A stretch of 64,000 nt of DNA from Setophaga petechia (taxonomy: Eukaryota; Chordata; Aves; Passeriformes; Parulidae): contig JANCRA010000030.1 of assembly GCA_024362935.1 (NCBI GenBank), positions 5,934,096 to 5,998,095 on the forward strand, given 5' to 3'. How positions within the stretch are numbered: the stretch's first letter is position 1; each line of letters opens with the position of its first letter. A program made the translations under genes and the position numbers. Positions 38,603 through 49,612 of this stretch are shown in pieces. The notes beneath the pieces were generated by a model, which was not told the DNA's origin, ran no database searches, and saw only the letters and a program-made list of their open reading frames with translations.

Positions 38603-41600
38603 GTGCGGGCAGCGCCGGAGGAGAGGCAGCGGCGGCGGGGTGGCGCGGCTTCGGGCTGTCCTTAGGTAGCCGCTGTCTCTCCGCAGGGGCCACGGTACTT
38701 ATGTGGAGGACGACAAGCTGATCGCGTCGGTGGCCGGCGTGGTGGAGAGGGTGAACAAGCTGGTGTGTGTCCGGGCGCTGAAGGCCAGGTGAGCGCGGCC
38801 GCGGCGGTGCGGGCCGGCGGCGGGCCTGGCTCGGCCGGGTGAGGGAGGTGAGGTGTGTGACCGCCGCTCTGTGTCCCAGGTACAACGGCGAGATCGGCGA
38901 CATCGTGGTCGGCAGGATTACGGAGGTAAAGCGCCCTGTTTGCCGCGGTGCCCAGGAGGAGGAGGAGGGTGGTTGTGGCTCAGTCGACTCTAAGCGTTTC
39001 CCAGAATCCTAAAACACTGACACACATCAGTGTCCCAGTACTGGGAGCGTGTGGATTTTAACCGGGATGAGGCTGAAGAAGCCAGCAGAGCTGTCCCCTC
39101 CTGCAGCTCGGGGAGGTGCAGCTCTCAATCAGTCCTCGGGGAGCTGCAGCTCTCAATCAGTTTTTGAGTGTGTACCTATAAGTTTGGGTGGTTTTTTTTT
39201 CCCCTTAGGTTCAACAGAAGTGATGGAAAGTGGAAACTCCAGGCTGGATTTAGTCCTGTTGCTCTCGTCTATAAATTTACATTAGGTGGTTTTTTTCCCC
39301 TTAGGTTCAGCAGAAGCGATGGAAAGTGGAAACAAATTCCAGGCTGGATTCAGTCCTGTTGCTCTCGTCTATAAATTTACCTGGTGGGGAGCTGGTGAGT
39401 GTAGCTGGTTGTGTTTTGCATGGCATCCTAAGGTCCCCCACAAAGAGCTACTGATGGATATTTTCTCGTTCTGGGCTACATGTAACTTTCCTTGTGATGT
39501 TTCAGAGAAGGAAATCAGCAGAAGATGAGCTTGCAATGAGGGACTACCTGCAGGAAGGGGATCTCATCAGTGTATCCTTCTGCTGGTCCCATTGATGGGA
39601 CAGCCAAGGGCATGGGAAGAACAGGGAGAGCTTGGCTGGCCTGGCTGGGGGTGGGAGCTATGCTGGGGTGGCACTGGGCAGCCTTAGGGACCCTGTTTCC
39701 TTAAGTGGCACCATCAGGCAGAGGTCCAGTCTATATTTTCTGATGGGGCTGTATCGCTGCACACCCGGAGCCTGAAGTATGGGAAGGTGAGTTATTCCAA
39801 AGCCCTTGATCCTGGGTTCATTTTGCACCAGCTGATTTGTATAAGGCCTTTTGGAGTTTTTTTTAAGAAAAAGGCGATGGAGTAGAGCAGGATGTTGTTA
39901 TAACCCATTCCTGCAGGACAGGAGGACTCTTAGCTCTTACATGGGACCACCAAGCAGGGTTTCCCCAAAGCAAAGAAGGTGTCCTTGAGTTGCCCTTTGA
40001 TCCACTGCTCTCCCTGTCTGCAGTTTCAGCCTGCTAGTTCTGCTTCCCCCACTAGCCACTTGGCAATTAAATCCTGTGGAGACATCTCCTCACTCCTCTT
40101 CTGCTGGCTGTTGCTTCTGTGACTTGTTCTTCTCCCCGGGGCTCTATTTTAGGCTTTACACAGTTGGCATTTATCTCTGGTTTTGTGCATTGAAATAAGC
40201 CAAGGGGCCGTTGGAGCGTAGGCTGCAGTTTGGGATTACCAGACCAAGGGTATTAGCACTTAAAAGATGAAAGGGAAGTGTGCTTATTGCACAAAGGGTG
40301 AAGGACAGTGATTGGATTATGAGGGAAAGTGTTCTGCTAAATTGGGCCTCTGACTCCTCATTTTTCTGCAGGGATGGCTGATGTGTAGTTACGATCAAGA
40401 TATTATTAACATTTGTGCTAAGCACTTAGAGTATTCTTCATCTTCAAAGGGCTGCACAGGCATTAGCTAATCCTCCCAGTGCTCCCAGAGGCAGGCAAGT
40501 TTTATATTCACTGTTTCACAGGAAAAGGTGTTAAAACAGAGTTGTTCCTAGGCCAGGAATGGAGTGAGTGTGTATCAGTGGTTTGGTGTTATCTGTGGTG
40601 GCTCATGATGTCTCTCACACTGAGCCTCGTGGTCTGCTCTCCAGCTTGCCCAGGGTGTGCTGGTTCAGGTCTCTCCCTCCCTTGTGAAACGCCAGAAGAC
40701 TCATTTCCATGACCTGCCCTGTGGTGCCTCCGTGATCCTGGGCAACAATGGCTTCATCTGGATCTACCCAACCCCAGAGCAGAAGGATGACGAGGCTGGA
40801 GGCTACACTGCCAACCTGGAGGTGAGTCCAGGGAACGTGAGCCCTCTTCTGCCAGTGATGGTTTTTAGTCTGACACAGTCAGAGGCACCTGAGTAACCTG
40901 AGACTTTCAGGATCCTGTGTTAGGTGCACATCAAGGCTTTTTTCCTTGCATCCCTGTACATTCATCCCTTTTCCTCTGTCCTTCCTCAGCCAGTTCCCTT
41001 GTCTGACCGGGAGGTGATCTCACGGCTCCGAAACTGCATCATGGCTCTGGTTACTCACAAGATTATGCTCTTTGACACCAGCATCCTGTATTGCTATGAA
41101 GCATCCCTTCCTCATCAGGTACAGGAACCAGCAATGTTTATTCCATGCTGAGGGGAGGGAACAGAAAGGCTGCATCAGTTGCTGCTGAAGTCAGAGTTTC
41201 CTTTCAATTTACCAAAGCATCCTGTAGTAAGTGACAGCATGAACTCTCCTCTTCTGCACAACATAAGTTGCCTTGCACAATTTCAGGGATAGTTTGAAAG
41301 GTTCTACTTCTGGCAAAGTCTAACTATTCCTGAAGAGAGTTCAGTCCCTTTTTGATAGATGTTGTGTGTCCCTCGCTGGGATTATGGACCCTTTAATTCC
41401 TGTGAAAACAGTGTTAAATTTGTCATTGCATGAGGGTACAGTGCATTTTATGAAGCAATGAAAAGGTAAATGTCATGTATTGTACAGAGAGCAGGCTCCT
41501 GTCTTTATCCACATCCTGCACTGCTGGAAGGCTGCCTCCATTTGGCCTCTTGCTGCACAGCTTTTCACTGTGATTCCTGCCAGCACTATCATGGACAATT

Positions 41601-41894
41601 CTTTTCCCATAAATAAATGAGATCTGAGTTCTGCTTTCATTCTCAGTGAGGTGTTAATTATGCCTTGGACCCTCTGCCATAGATCTTTTTTCACCACAAC
41701 CCTCTAAACTCCTTTGCTGATTGCTACTGTGTGTCAGGGACCTTTGTCTCCCCACTGAGTGCAGAAGTAGTTGTTGGTTCCTGGTGCTCATATTGCTCTT
41801 CTTTCCACTGCAGATCAAGGACATTCTCAAGCCAGAGGTGACAGAGGAGATCGTTCTGGAAGCTCGACAGAGGTTGCTGGATTCAGAGGGATAG
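38478..41894 (+). CDS. EXOSC2: EXOSC2, exosome complex component RRP4 (complete, 9 coding exons)
   Basis: Exons 38478-38602, 38687-38788, 38880-38925, 39305-39394, 39506-39571, 39718-39786, 40645-40821, 40990-41118 and 41814-41894 join to 294 codons plus TAG; human RRP4 has 293. The protein is a cap subunit of the RNA exosome in nucleus and cytoplasm, helping thread RNA into the core for 3'-5' processing of rRNA and decay of mRNA. Seen in order: N-terminal domain (PGDTITTDTGYMRGHGTY), S1 RNA-binding domain (GEIGDIVVGRI...KRWKVETNSRLDSVLL) and a KH-type domain (GNNGFIWIYPTP; the GNNG loop). The ATG at 38478 is in the context CCAAGATGGCGG and gives MAAVTMRLP, close to human MAMEMRLP. Exon 4 has a degenerate duplicate immediately upstream, and the intron after exon 5 is of U12 type. 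Confidence 0.97.
38687..38788 (+). CDS. EXOSC2: EXOSC2 exon 2
   Basis: Encodes GHGTYVEDDKLIASVAGVVE...VRALKA, split Arg codons at both ends; donor GTGAGC. The preceding intron is only 84 nt. Confidence 0.96.
38880..38925 (+). CDS. EXOSC2: EXOSC2 exon 3
   Basis: Encodes YNGEIGDIVVGRITE, the first S1-domain strands; donor GTAAAG. Confidence 0.96.
39107..39162. repeat. 28-bp tandem duplication in EXOSC2 intron 3
   Basis: Two copies of a 28-bp unit, core GCAGCTCTCAATCAGT, differing by two bases. It lies just upstream of the larger exon 4 duplication. Confidence 0.93.
39186..39285 (+). pseudogene. EXOSC2: Dead duplicate of EXOSC2 exon 4
   Basis: Copy of the exon including its acceptor (TTTTCCCCTTAG at 39197-39208), 96 bp upstream of the intact exon. 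Relative to the intact copy it has CGA changed to TGA (39221-39223), a 4-base deletion in the AACAAATTCC segment, a TCA-to-TTA change, and loss of the donor end (ACATTAGG instead of CCTGGTGGGGAG). It cannot encode the S1 segment. Inclusion would cause premature termination. Confidence 0.9.
39305..39394 (+). CDS. EXOSC2: EXOSC2 exon 4 (intact copy)
   Basis: Thirty codons, VQQKRWKVETNSRLDSVLLL...NLPGGEL, phase 0/0; donor GTGAGT. The core of the S1 domain. Confidence 0.96.
39506..39571 (+). CDS. EXOSC2: EXOSC2 exon 5
   Basis: Twenty-two codons, RRKSAEDELAMRDYLQEGDL-IS, ending at AGT before GTATCCTTC. The end is set by the U12 donor and by the phase of the next exon. Confidence 0.94.
39572..39717 (+). 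other. EXOSC2: U12-type (minor spliceosome) intron of EXOSC2
   Basis: Donor GTATCCTTC matches the U12 consensus RTATCCTTT at eight of nine positions. A branch element TTCCTTAAG (39697-39705) sits 12-14 nt before the AG at 39716-39717 and there is no long polypyrimidine tract. The intron is 146 nt long. Confidence 0.9.
39718..39786 (+). CDS. EXOSC2: EXOSC2 exon 6
   Basis: Twenty-three codons, AEVQSIFSDGAVSLHTRSLK-YGK, phase 0/0, donor GTGAGT. Confidence 0.96.
39787..40644 (+). other. EXOSC2: EXOSC2 intron 6
   Basis: Intron of 858 nt, acceptor CTGCTCTCCAG. Nothing else recognised. Confidence 0.85.
40645..40821 (+). CDS. EXOSC2: EXOSC2 exon 7
   Basis: Fifty-nine codons, LAQGVLVQVSPSLVKRQKTH...GGYTANLE, phase 0/0, donor GTGAGT. 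It contains the KH-type GNNG loop (ILGNNGFIWIYPTPE). Confidence 0.97.
40990..41118 (+). CDS. EXOSC2: EXOSC2 exon 8
   Basis: Forty-three codons, PVPLSDREVISRLRNCIMAL...YEASLPHQ, phase 0/0, donor GTACAG. Confidence 0.97.
41119..41813 (+). other. EXOSC2: EXOSC2 intron 8
   Basis: Intron of 695 nt, acceptor CTTTCCACTGCAG. Nothing else recognised. Confidence 0.85.
41814..41894 (+). CDS. EXOSC2: EXOSC2 exon 9 (C terminus)
   Basis: Encodes IKDILKPEVTEEIVLEARQR-LLDSEG and TAG. The C-terminal helix is as in human RRP4. Confidence 0.97.
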   Translation: MKDILKPEVTEEIVLEARQRLLDSEG

Positions 41895-42610
41895 GATAGG
41901 GCACATGGCCAGAAGCAGTCATTTGAAATCCCAGCATGGCAGCTTTGATTCTCAGTATTATATGGTTTTTTTCAGTGTTCTAGTTCCCAACATTCATTCC
42001 ACACTTCAGAAACCACCAAAATTCCTCACTCCTAGGATATCTCCTGTGTCCTTTTAGTACAAAGTAGTACTTAAGTACAATAGCCTTTTAGTGCAACGGC
42101 CTGAAAAATTGATATCTGACCTTTATAAAGATCAGATGCAACTGGGACCTGTCTCCTAGCACCTGTTGCTGTGTCTAGTGCCCCAGAACTTTGTGCAGAA
42201 TGACAGAGAGGAAGGGATTTGTTTTGTGATGTTTCTCTCTCCCCAGAAGATTATTTGGATTTTTATTTACTTGTGATACAGATCTGCCAGTCTGTCCCCT
42301 GACTGAAAGCCCTCATTTTTAAGAATGTAAACCCAGGCACATATGTTTAGAGAACAGGAGTATCCACAGCCTTGCTAACCACAGTTTGGGTCTGGCTGTT
42401 CATGGCTTGAATGTCTCAGGGGTATGAGATGGGATGTGGCTGTCTCTGTCCATATGAGCCAGGAGCTCTGGACAAGCAGTGTCCTGGTTTGTGTATATCC
42501 TGCTGGTCTTTTTTTTTATGCCTGAGAGGTGAGCTCCTCTTTGAGGAGTCACCAGTATGGTTTTGTATTAAGTATTTTACATTTCAATAAATTTTTGAAA
42601 CAAATCAGTC
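41895..42610 (+). other. EXOSC2: EXOSC2 3' UTR
   Basis: About 0.7 kb of AT-rich sequence without coding frames, ending after the polyadenylation signal. Confidence 0.8.
42586..42591 (+). terminator. EXOSC2: EXOSC2 polyadenylation signal AATAAA
   Basis: TTTCAATAAATTTTTG followed by a CA cleavage candidate near 42605 and a GTGTGTGCATTGG downstream element. Confidence 0.85.
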
Positions 42611-45480
42611 CTTCAGCAGTGTGTGCATTGGCTTGTTTTTAGTCTAGCTTGAGAGCTGTGGTTGGCTCAAGTTTCCTTGTGCTAGGACACTTGGAATGGT
42701 TCCACTGTCTTATCTCCTCTTCAGTTGCTGCCCTTCATCCCAGCAGGATGTGACCTTCCTCTTCAGCCCTTACAGGGCTCCTCTGGAAGGACTGCCTGGT
42801 ATTCACAGTGGTTTTCCAAGCATTGCCTTCCCTGCAGGATCCCTTGGAGAGGTGAGTCGAGCACAGGTGACAGGGAGCCCAGCATGACACTGGTGAAGAT
42901 CTTCAGGCCAGTGGTTAGAGGTGGACACATTGAGCCAAGTGTTGGCAGGCAGTCAGTCACATTCTCTGTGAGGAAGGTGATGCTTTCCCTGGAGAATCCT
43001 CTCAGCTCCATTAGAGCTGGTTTATTAAATATGTATTCTATCTATTTGTTTTACAAATATATCCTTGCACCACAGCACTGTAATTCTAAAAAAGGATGAT
43101 AAAACATCTATCCTGATTGTCCCTGAATCCAAATGCCCGTTGCAAATTCACACTCTTGCCTCAGGCACACGGGAAAATTCTTTCCTCGGTGTTTTCCTGG
43201 GAACTAGAAATTCCCTTGTTGCTGTCCCTGCAGCTCGGGCTGCTTTCCCTGTGGTCCCGAGCAGGCACTAGATGGCACCTTTGGATCGCGTTTGTGGCAC
43301 TTCCCTTCTCCAAACAGCAGGGCCTGGCCGGCCGCCACCAGCGCTGCTGCCCAAATCCTAAAGCACAATGGGGCTGAGGACAAGCAAGGACATGGCTAAT
43401 CCGTTCTGCTGCTGCACAACTGCCCGTGCTGCCTCTGAAAATAGTACTGAACTTGTTGGGGGTGTCACTGGAGTGCTCCACACAAGGCCTGGGAATTGTT
43501 GTTTTTGAGTTTTAAGAGGATTTCCTAGTAAGTGTTGCAACAATCACGTCCTCAAGATGACTGGGGAATTTTGAAAACCAATGTTTGATGGTGACATTTT
43601 CAGGTCTCCATGAGGCTGCTGGTAGCCACATAACACACACCTCCATGGACAAAACTGCTTCAAAAAAGCTAAAAAAGCTTTAGCATTCTGCACCTTTCAC
43701 TCAGAAAAGTACTTTCCCCCGCCCCTTTCCTAATGCTGCAGTTTAGCAGCAGTTTATTTTGCTAAAAAACAGCTCAAGATCTGCACTGTTTCAGCTCAGA
43801 GCTTTCTGATTCCTCCAGCTTGCTGCAGGATTCCTGATATTTTGGCATTAATGATATGCTAAATGGGGGAGGCATGTGACTCATCCAGTTCCCTTACTCC
43901 TGATTACCTGGCACTTTTGTTTTTAAACCCAAGAAGAACCCCAGCTGGTGAGGTTTGGTTGTGGATCTTTCCTGATGGGAAAGCTCTCAGTATTTTCCTC
44001 AGTGACCATGAGGGGTAATTATTGATCTTTCCACATTCAGCCAGTGCTGTGCCAAGACCTAAATTCTGTAACAAGGCTTCAGCAAGGTCATTGCTGGCAG
44101 TTCCCATCCAGCACAGCTCTGCAAACCAGCAACAACCAAACAACAAGCCAGCAACAGCAGTGGCCCCTTAAATTCATGAAATAGTCTGTGGGGTTGTGCT
44201 GGGCAACTTCTAAGCAGGAAGGGAAAAAACTATGGCTTCTCTGGTTTAAGAACAAAAAAAAAAAGTAGTTGAAAGGAGGGTCAGAATAACCTAGTAAGTG
44301 TTCATTTTTCTATGGGGAACTAAAAGGCCCATGCAGGCATTAAAACAGCTCAGACCAATCTGATTTCTTTGTTCACCAGTGTCTGACACTGTAAAGCAGC
44401 TGTAGCACCTCCTGTGCTGCCTCCTCCAGGGTTAACACATGGTGCAGATGTGCTCAGAAGTGAGGTTGGTAACTAGTTCCCTTCCTGCTGAGTGTTGTCT
44501 GAAGGAATAATAACACAACATCCCTCATCTGAAAAAAGAATTTTCTTGTTTCTTGGTGCCAGTGTTCATGTACTAATAGCAAGAATTCCTTTACTCCTAG
44601 GAATAACCACTGAGATTTTAAATTTGTGCTAATGGGTTATTAATCCAATTACTGCTGCTTATTGCATTACTTCTGTACCAGCCGTGCAGTTTTGCTGTTC
44701 AGCTGAGAGTGGTACAAATAAAAAGCTTTGCACAGACCTGAGAAGAGACAAATCCCACTGAGATTTGAGACATCTTGAAATGGTTCTCTCAGGTTCCTGA
44801 GGACTGTTAATTAGCATGCTAAGTTTTATTATTTGGTGAAGAGGTTGAGTTTTAAAAATATTGTTATGGAGAAAATGTCACTGCAGCTGTTGTGTGAGAA
44901 CCCACACTTAATGGGAGGTAAACAGAAAAAGTGCTGAAGTATCTCTTAGGAAAAAAATAAATGGTAGCATGTACATGGACTTGATTGAAAAAAAAACATT
45001 CCGAAGCTTTTTTTTAAACTTATTCTGTATTCACACAACTTTTCTGTCTCTAACAATTCTGAATTTCTTCTTATTTTCTTCTCTAACAATTTCTGAATCT
45101 ACTGGGCAGCTTTCAGGTTTAACAGAAGAGTCATGTTCACAAAAACTGGCAGCAGGGCTGGGGGCAGAGCATGCAATACTCTTCAGGAAGGGGAAGGCAG
45201 GTATCTCACCATGACATTTGGGAGTGACCAGCTGACTCATCTGCCTGTGTGCTGTCCCAGATTAACTACAGCAGTGCTCTGGGAAACAGGAAATGCTTTT
45301 GGAGAAACTGCTGAGTGGAAAGAGGCTGGGAACTGCTGGCAAAGGACCTGCCCCACTTTGCTGCTTGTGATTGCACAGCATTAGAAGGAATAACTGCCTG
45401 TCGGCCTGAATGATAAACTCACCTGGTCTGTTAAATAAAAAGTAAGTTCATTCCTCTGCACAGATCTCAGGCAAGCCAGG
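42611..45480. other. EXOSC2-ABL1 intergenic region
   Basis: No exon recognised. A short AT-rich patch at 44610-44730 (GGGTTATTAATCCAATTACTG; palindromic homeodomain-type site) may be regulatory. Otherwise nothing nameable. Confidence 0.65.
44610..44730. promoter_or_regulatory. Candidate regulatory patch with TAATCCAATTA
   Basis: TTATTAATCCAATTACTGC resembles a paired-class homeodomain dimer site with OTX-like TAATCC inside. Weak, composition-based evidence. Confidence 0.22.
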
Positions 45481-45514
45481 AAGAACATATTTACATGCTG
45501 TACTGTCCACAGCA

Positions 45515-45650
45515 CAGCCCTAGAAGTGTTCAAGGACAGGTTAGACAGGGCTTGGAGCAACCTGGAAAATGTCCCTGCCTGTGGCAGGGGGTGGAACATG
45601 ATGGTCTTGAGGGTTCCTTCCAACCCAAACAGTTCTGTGATTCTATTGCA
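45515..45650 (+). mobile_element. CR1 LINE, 3'-end fragment
   Basis: GAAGTGTTCAAGGACAGGTT, then GGGCTTGGAGCAACCTGG, TGTCCCTGCCTGTGGCAGGG and GTTCCTTCCAACCCAAACAG lead to a tail GTGATTCTATTG. This is the standard 3' end of avian CR1, 5'-truncated as usual. Confidence 0.9.
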
Positions 45651-46890
45651 TCTTTGGAATGACTTTTGCTTAATTTGGTGAAGGTTTTTCTGACTATTGT
45701 GGACCCATGGTTGTCTTCTGGAGTTTACTCTGCTTCAGCCCTGCCACGGTAGGAGAGATTATCCAGGATGCTGCAGTCAGACCCAGAAGGGAGTAACTTT
45801 TACAGTGAAGAATGGTTGGTTTTGGGTTTTGTAACAAATTTCTCTTGGGCTGTTTGGCCTGTGCTGACAGCTTCATTTCCTCCCTTTTCTCCAGTCCATG
45901 GGAGCCCAGAGGGGGTTATACCATCTCGGTGAGAGGCTGATCTCCATTACTGAGATAAACCTGGAGAAATTCCACAGAGTTCAACAGATGTGACCTTGGA
46001 TTTGTCTCAGCACGAGAATTTCTCTCTCTCCTGTGTGGGTGTGTGTGCAGCACAACCAGTCTCAGTACCTGCAAACTGAGTGATTGATGGAGAAATCCAA
46101 TAGAAATGGTTTGAGCTCAGTCTCCTGACTAGGAATTAGTGATGTAGGAGCAGCCTGGCACAGCAGAGATGGAGGATCCCGCAGGGCTGGATGAAGTGCT
46201 CCATTTTGGATGCTATTGTTAGAAGATGAAAAATACAGGTCTGCCAGAGACCTTGAATATGGCATAGGAGACATGGAGTGTGTTTGGATTTGTCACAAGG
46301 GAGGAGTCAGTATAAACAAGCCGCTCTGTGTCCAGATGGTTGCCCTGAGCAGGAGGCTACAGCACAGAATTGCAATTGTGTGTTCTCCTGTTGTCGAGTG
46401 GGAGCAACCACAGACCTTTGACCAAAACACCCTGACCTCAAGCTGCTGCCTTGACCTTCTTTATCCCCAAGGTGAACTGGAAAATGTATGAAAAACTAAA
46501 TATCTTCAGCACCACGGTCTGCTCGTTAGCTCAGGGAACTCTCAGTGCCTGCTGAAGAATTTGGCACTCTATCTTTGTACTAAATGTCGCACAAAAATAA
46601 AACGTCAATAAAATATTTTTTTCAATTGTCACTGGTCTCTATAGCTGTTTTTGGTATCGAGTTCTGTGTATGCTGAGAGTATTCATAAAGAAGTGAAGTC
46701 CTTTGTGCAAGCAGGGTGACAGATTCCTGGCTGTGCACACAGCTGATCCTGTAAGGATTTCTTCTTCCCTGTCCATCTCTGCTCTGAGACCCCTGCAGAG
46801 TCAGACCTGTGGGAAAACAACTTGGGTGGCCCTTCTAAAGAGCTAAGGGCTTTCACATGAGCTTTTTGGGGCCTTTTCACAGTTTTTTTT
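45651..46890. other. EXOSC2-ABL1 intergenic region, distal part
   Basis: No coding exon recognised. Two closely spaced polyadenylation-like hexamers occur at 46596 and 46609. They could mark the end of an unrecognised noncoding transcript or be chance. Confidence 0.55.
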
Positions 46891-46895
46891 TTTCC

Positions 46896-47420
46896 CGAAT
46901 CATAGATTAATTGGGTTGGAGGGGATCTCTGGAGATCATCCTGCCCAACCCTCCTGCCAGGGCAGGGTCACCTGCAGCAGGTGACACAGGAATGTGCCCA
47001 GGTGGGTTTGGAACGCTTCCAGAGAGGGAAGCTCCACACCCTCCCTGGGCACCTGTTCAGAGCTCAGCCACCCTCAACATAAAGAAGTTATTCCTCCTGT
47101 TGAGAGGAAACTTGTTATGTTTTCCTTTATGGCCATTGCTTCTCACCCTGTCACCGGGCACCACTGAAGCGAGTTTGGCACCATGCTCGGGGAGATATTG
47201 ACATGGATTGCTGAGATATTGACATGGATTGCTGAGATTCCCTTTCAGCCTTCCCTTCTCCAGACTGACCCGGCTCATCTCCGCAGTGTCTCCGCATCAG
47301 AGAGCTGCCCCAGCCCCAAATCCTCTGGGTGCCCCACAGGACCCTCTCCAGCCGCTCCTTGCCCATCTCGCCCTGAGGTGCCAGCACTGGGCACAGCACT
47401 CCAGCCGTGCCTCACCCGGG
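46896..47420 (-). mobile_element. CR1 LINE fragment, minus orientation
   Basis: Reads as reverse-complement CR1: GAATCATAGATTAATTGGGT, GATCATCCTGCCCAACCCTC, CTCAACATAAAGAAGTTATT and GGTGCCAGCACTGGGCACAG in the expected order. It contains a 21-bp tandem duplication (47192-47233) and ends at the edge of the ABL1 CpG island. Confidence 0.85.
47192..47233. repeat. 21-bp tandem duplication inside CR1
   Basis: Two exact copies of GAGATATTGACATGGATTGC plus T. Confidence 0.95.
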
Positions 47421-47429
47421 CCGCCTGAA

Positions 47430-48060
47430 GGGAGGATCCCCTCCCTCGCCCTGCCGGCCACGCTGCTCAGAGGCTTCTCCCGGGAGCCTCCCCTGCCCTT
47501 CCCCGCCCGGCCGGTCCCCGGCGCCGGGAGCGGGGCCGGGATCGGGCGGGAGGCGGGGGCGGCGGAGGAGGAGGGGCCGGAAGGGGATGTGACCGCCCGC
47601 CCGCCGGCCCGGGGGTTCCGGGATCTCCCTCGCCGCCTCCGCCGCCCCCCGCCAGTCCCGCAGCCCCGGGCTACCCGCGGCCCCTCGCCCCGCTCCGCCC
47701 GCCCGGCCCCGCCGCCGCCGCCCGCCCGGGGATGCGGCCGGCGCGGTGCCCCCCGGCTGCCCCGGCCCGGCTGCTGGGCAGGACCCGGCCTCCCGGAGCT
47801 CCCCGGCCTCGCAGCCCCGCGCCCGGCTCCGCCTGAGGCAGCGGGCACGGGGCGCCGGCCCGGCCGCCCCAGCGCTGCTCCGACGCCGCCATGGCCCCGC
47901 CGGGCCCCCCGGCCCCGAGGTAGCGGCACTGGAAGGAGCCGAAGCCCGGTGACCGAGGAGCCCCGGTCCCATCCCTGCAGCCCGGGGAGCGTGCGGAGCC
48001 CACCCGGAGCTGCTGCTGCTGCTGCTGCTTCGCCCGGAGAGCTGCCATGGTTCCAGCGCA
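47430..48060 (+). promoter_or_regulatory. ABL1: ABL1 distal (exon 1b) CpG-island promoter
   Basis: About 630 bp of very GC- and CpG-rich, TATA-less sequence with GGGGCGGG/CCCCGCCC-like Sp1 words, ending about 530 bp before the exon 1b start codon. It includes (GCT)7 at 48009-48029. The exact start site cannot be read from sequence. Confidence 0.75.
48009..48029. repeat. (GCT)7 trinucleotide repeat in presumed ABL1 leader
   Basis: Seven perfect GCT units, probably within or just upstream of the exon 1b 5' UTR. Confidence 0.95.
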
Positions 48061-48768
<708 letters not shown>

Positions 48769-49585
48769 TGAGCTAGGTACAATATGGATTTATTCAAGAC
48801 CATCGAGCAGATACAGACATGTACTTTATGGAAGTCTTGTTTTCTTTCTCTTGCTGCTTAATGCAAATCTTCTGTGATTTGGTTTTTAAGAAAATACTTG
48901 GGTCAGATTGCTTGAAACCCGGGGAGAGGTTATTGTACAGCTAAAGGTGAAATGCAAGGAAGAAAGTTTTTAACATTGTACAAGTTTCTCGTTTCTGCCT
49001 TGGTTATGTTCTGGTTTGCAGTCTGGGGAAGTGTTTGATCCTTTTTGAGCTGTCTGTGTCACAGCACAGACCAGCCTCAGCCAGTGGTGATGCTGTGGTC
49101 AGTCACAGGTGTTCTTTAATTATCTTTACCGAAGGGACGTTGCTACTTGGAAAGGAAAAAAACCTTTATTTTGGAAAGTTTGTGAACTTAATGCTGTTGT
49201 GGAAAGAGTTTATTGGTGCACTTGGAGCACCTTTGCTCAGTGGTTTCTCATAGCTGGTAAAACCTTCATCCTGTGCTGGGATGGATTAAAGTGCCAGAGG
49301 CCAAAAGTTTGGGGTAGAGCAGCCCTGTCACTTGCTGGCCTTCTGCAAAGTGTGGGAGGAGTTCAGAATCTCAGGAAAGAACCCAAATGAAAAACTCAGT
49401 AGGACTCAGAGGTAGATTTGGTGACTGCATCAAATTCTTCATTTAAACAACAAAAACCAACCAAACAATCCCCTCCCAAACCCAAACAAACTGTGAACTG
49501 AAGGCATCTCTGCAGAAGTGAGGTGCACAAATGCATTGGTTTTGCTTAAACTTTGGAATAATCCTTGCTTTTGCACAACACTTTC

Positions 49586-49612
49586 AAAATTCTAATACAA
49601 TATTAGAATTTT
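49586..49612. repeat. Perfect inverted repeat, 12-bp arms, 3-nt loop
   Basis: AAAATTCTAATA, CAA, TATTAGAATTTT. In ABL1 intron 1. Confidence 0.95.
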
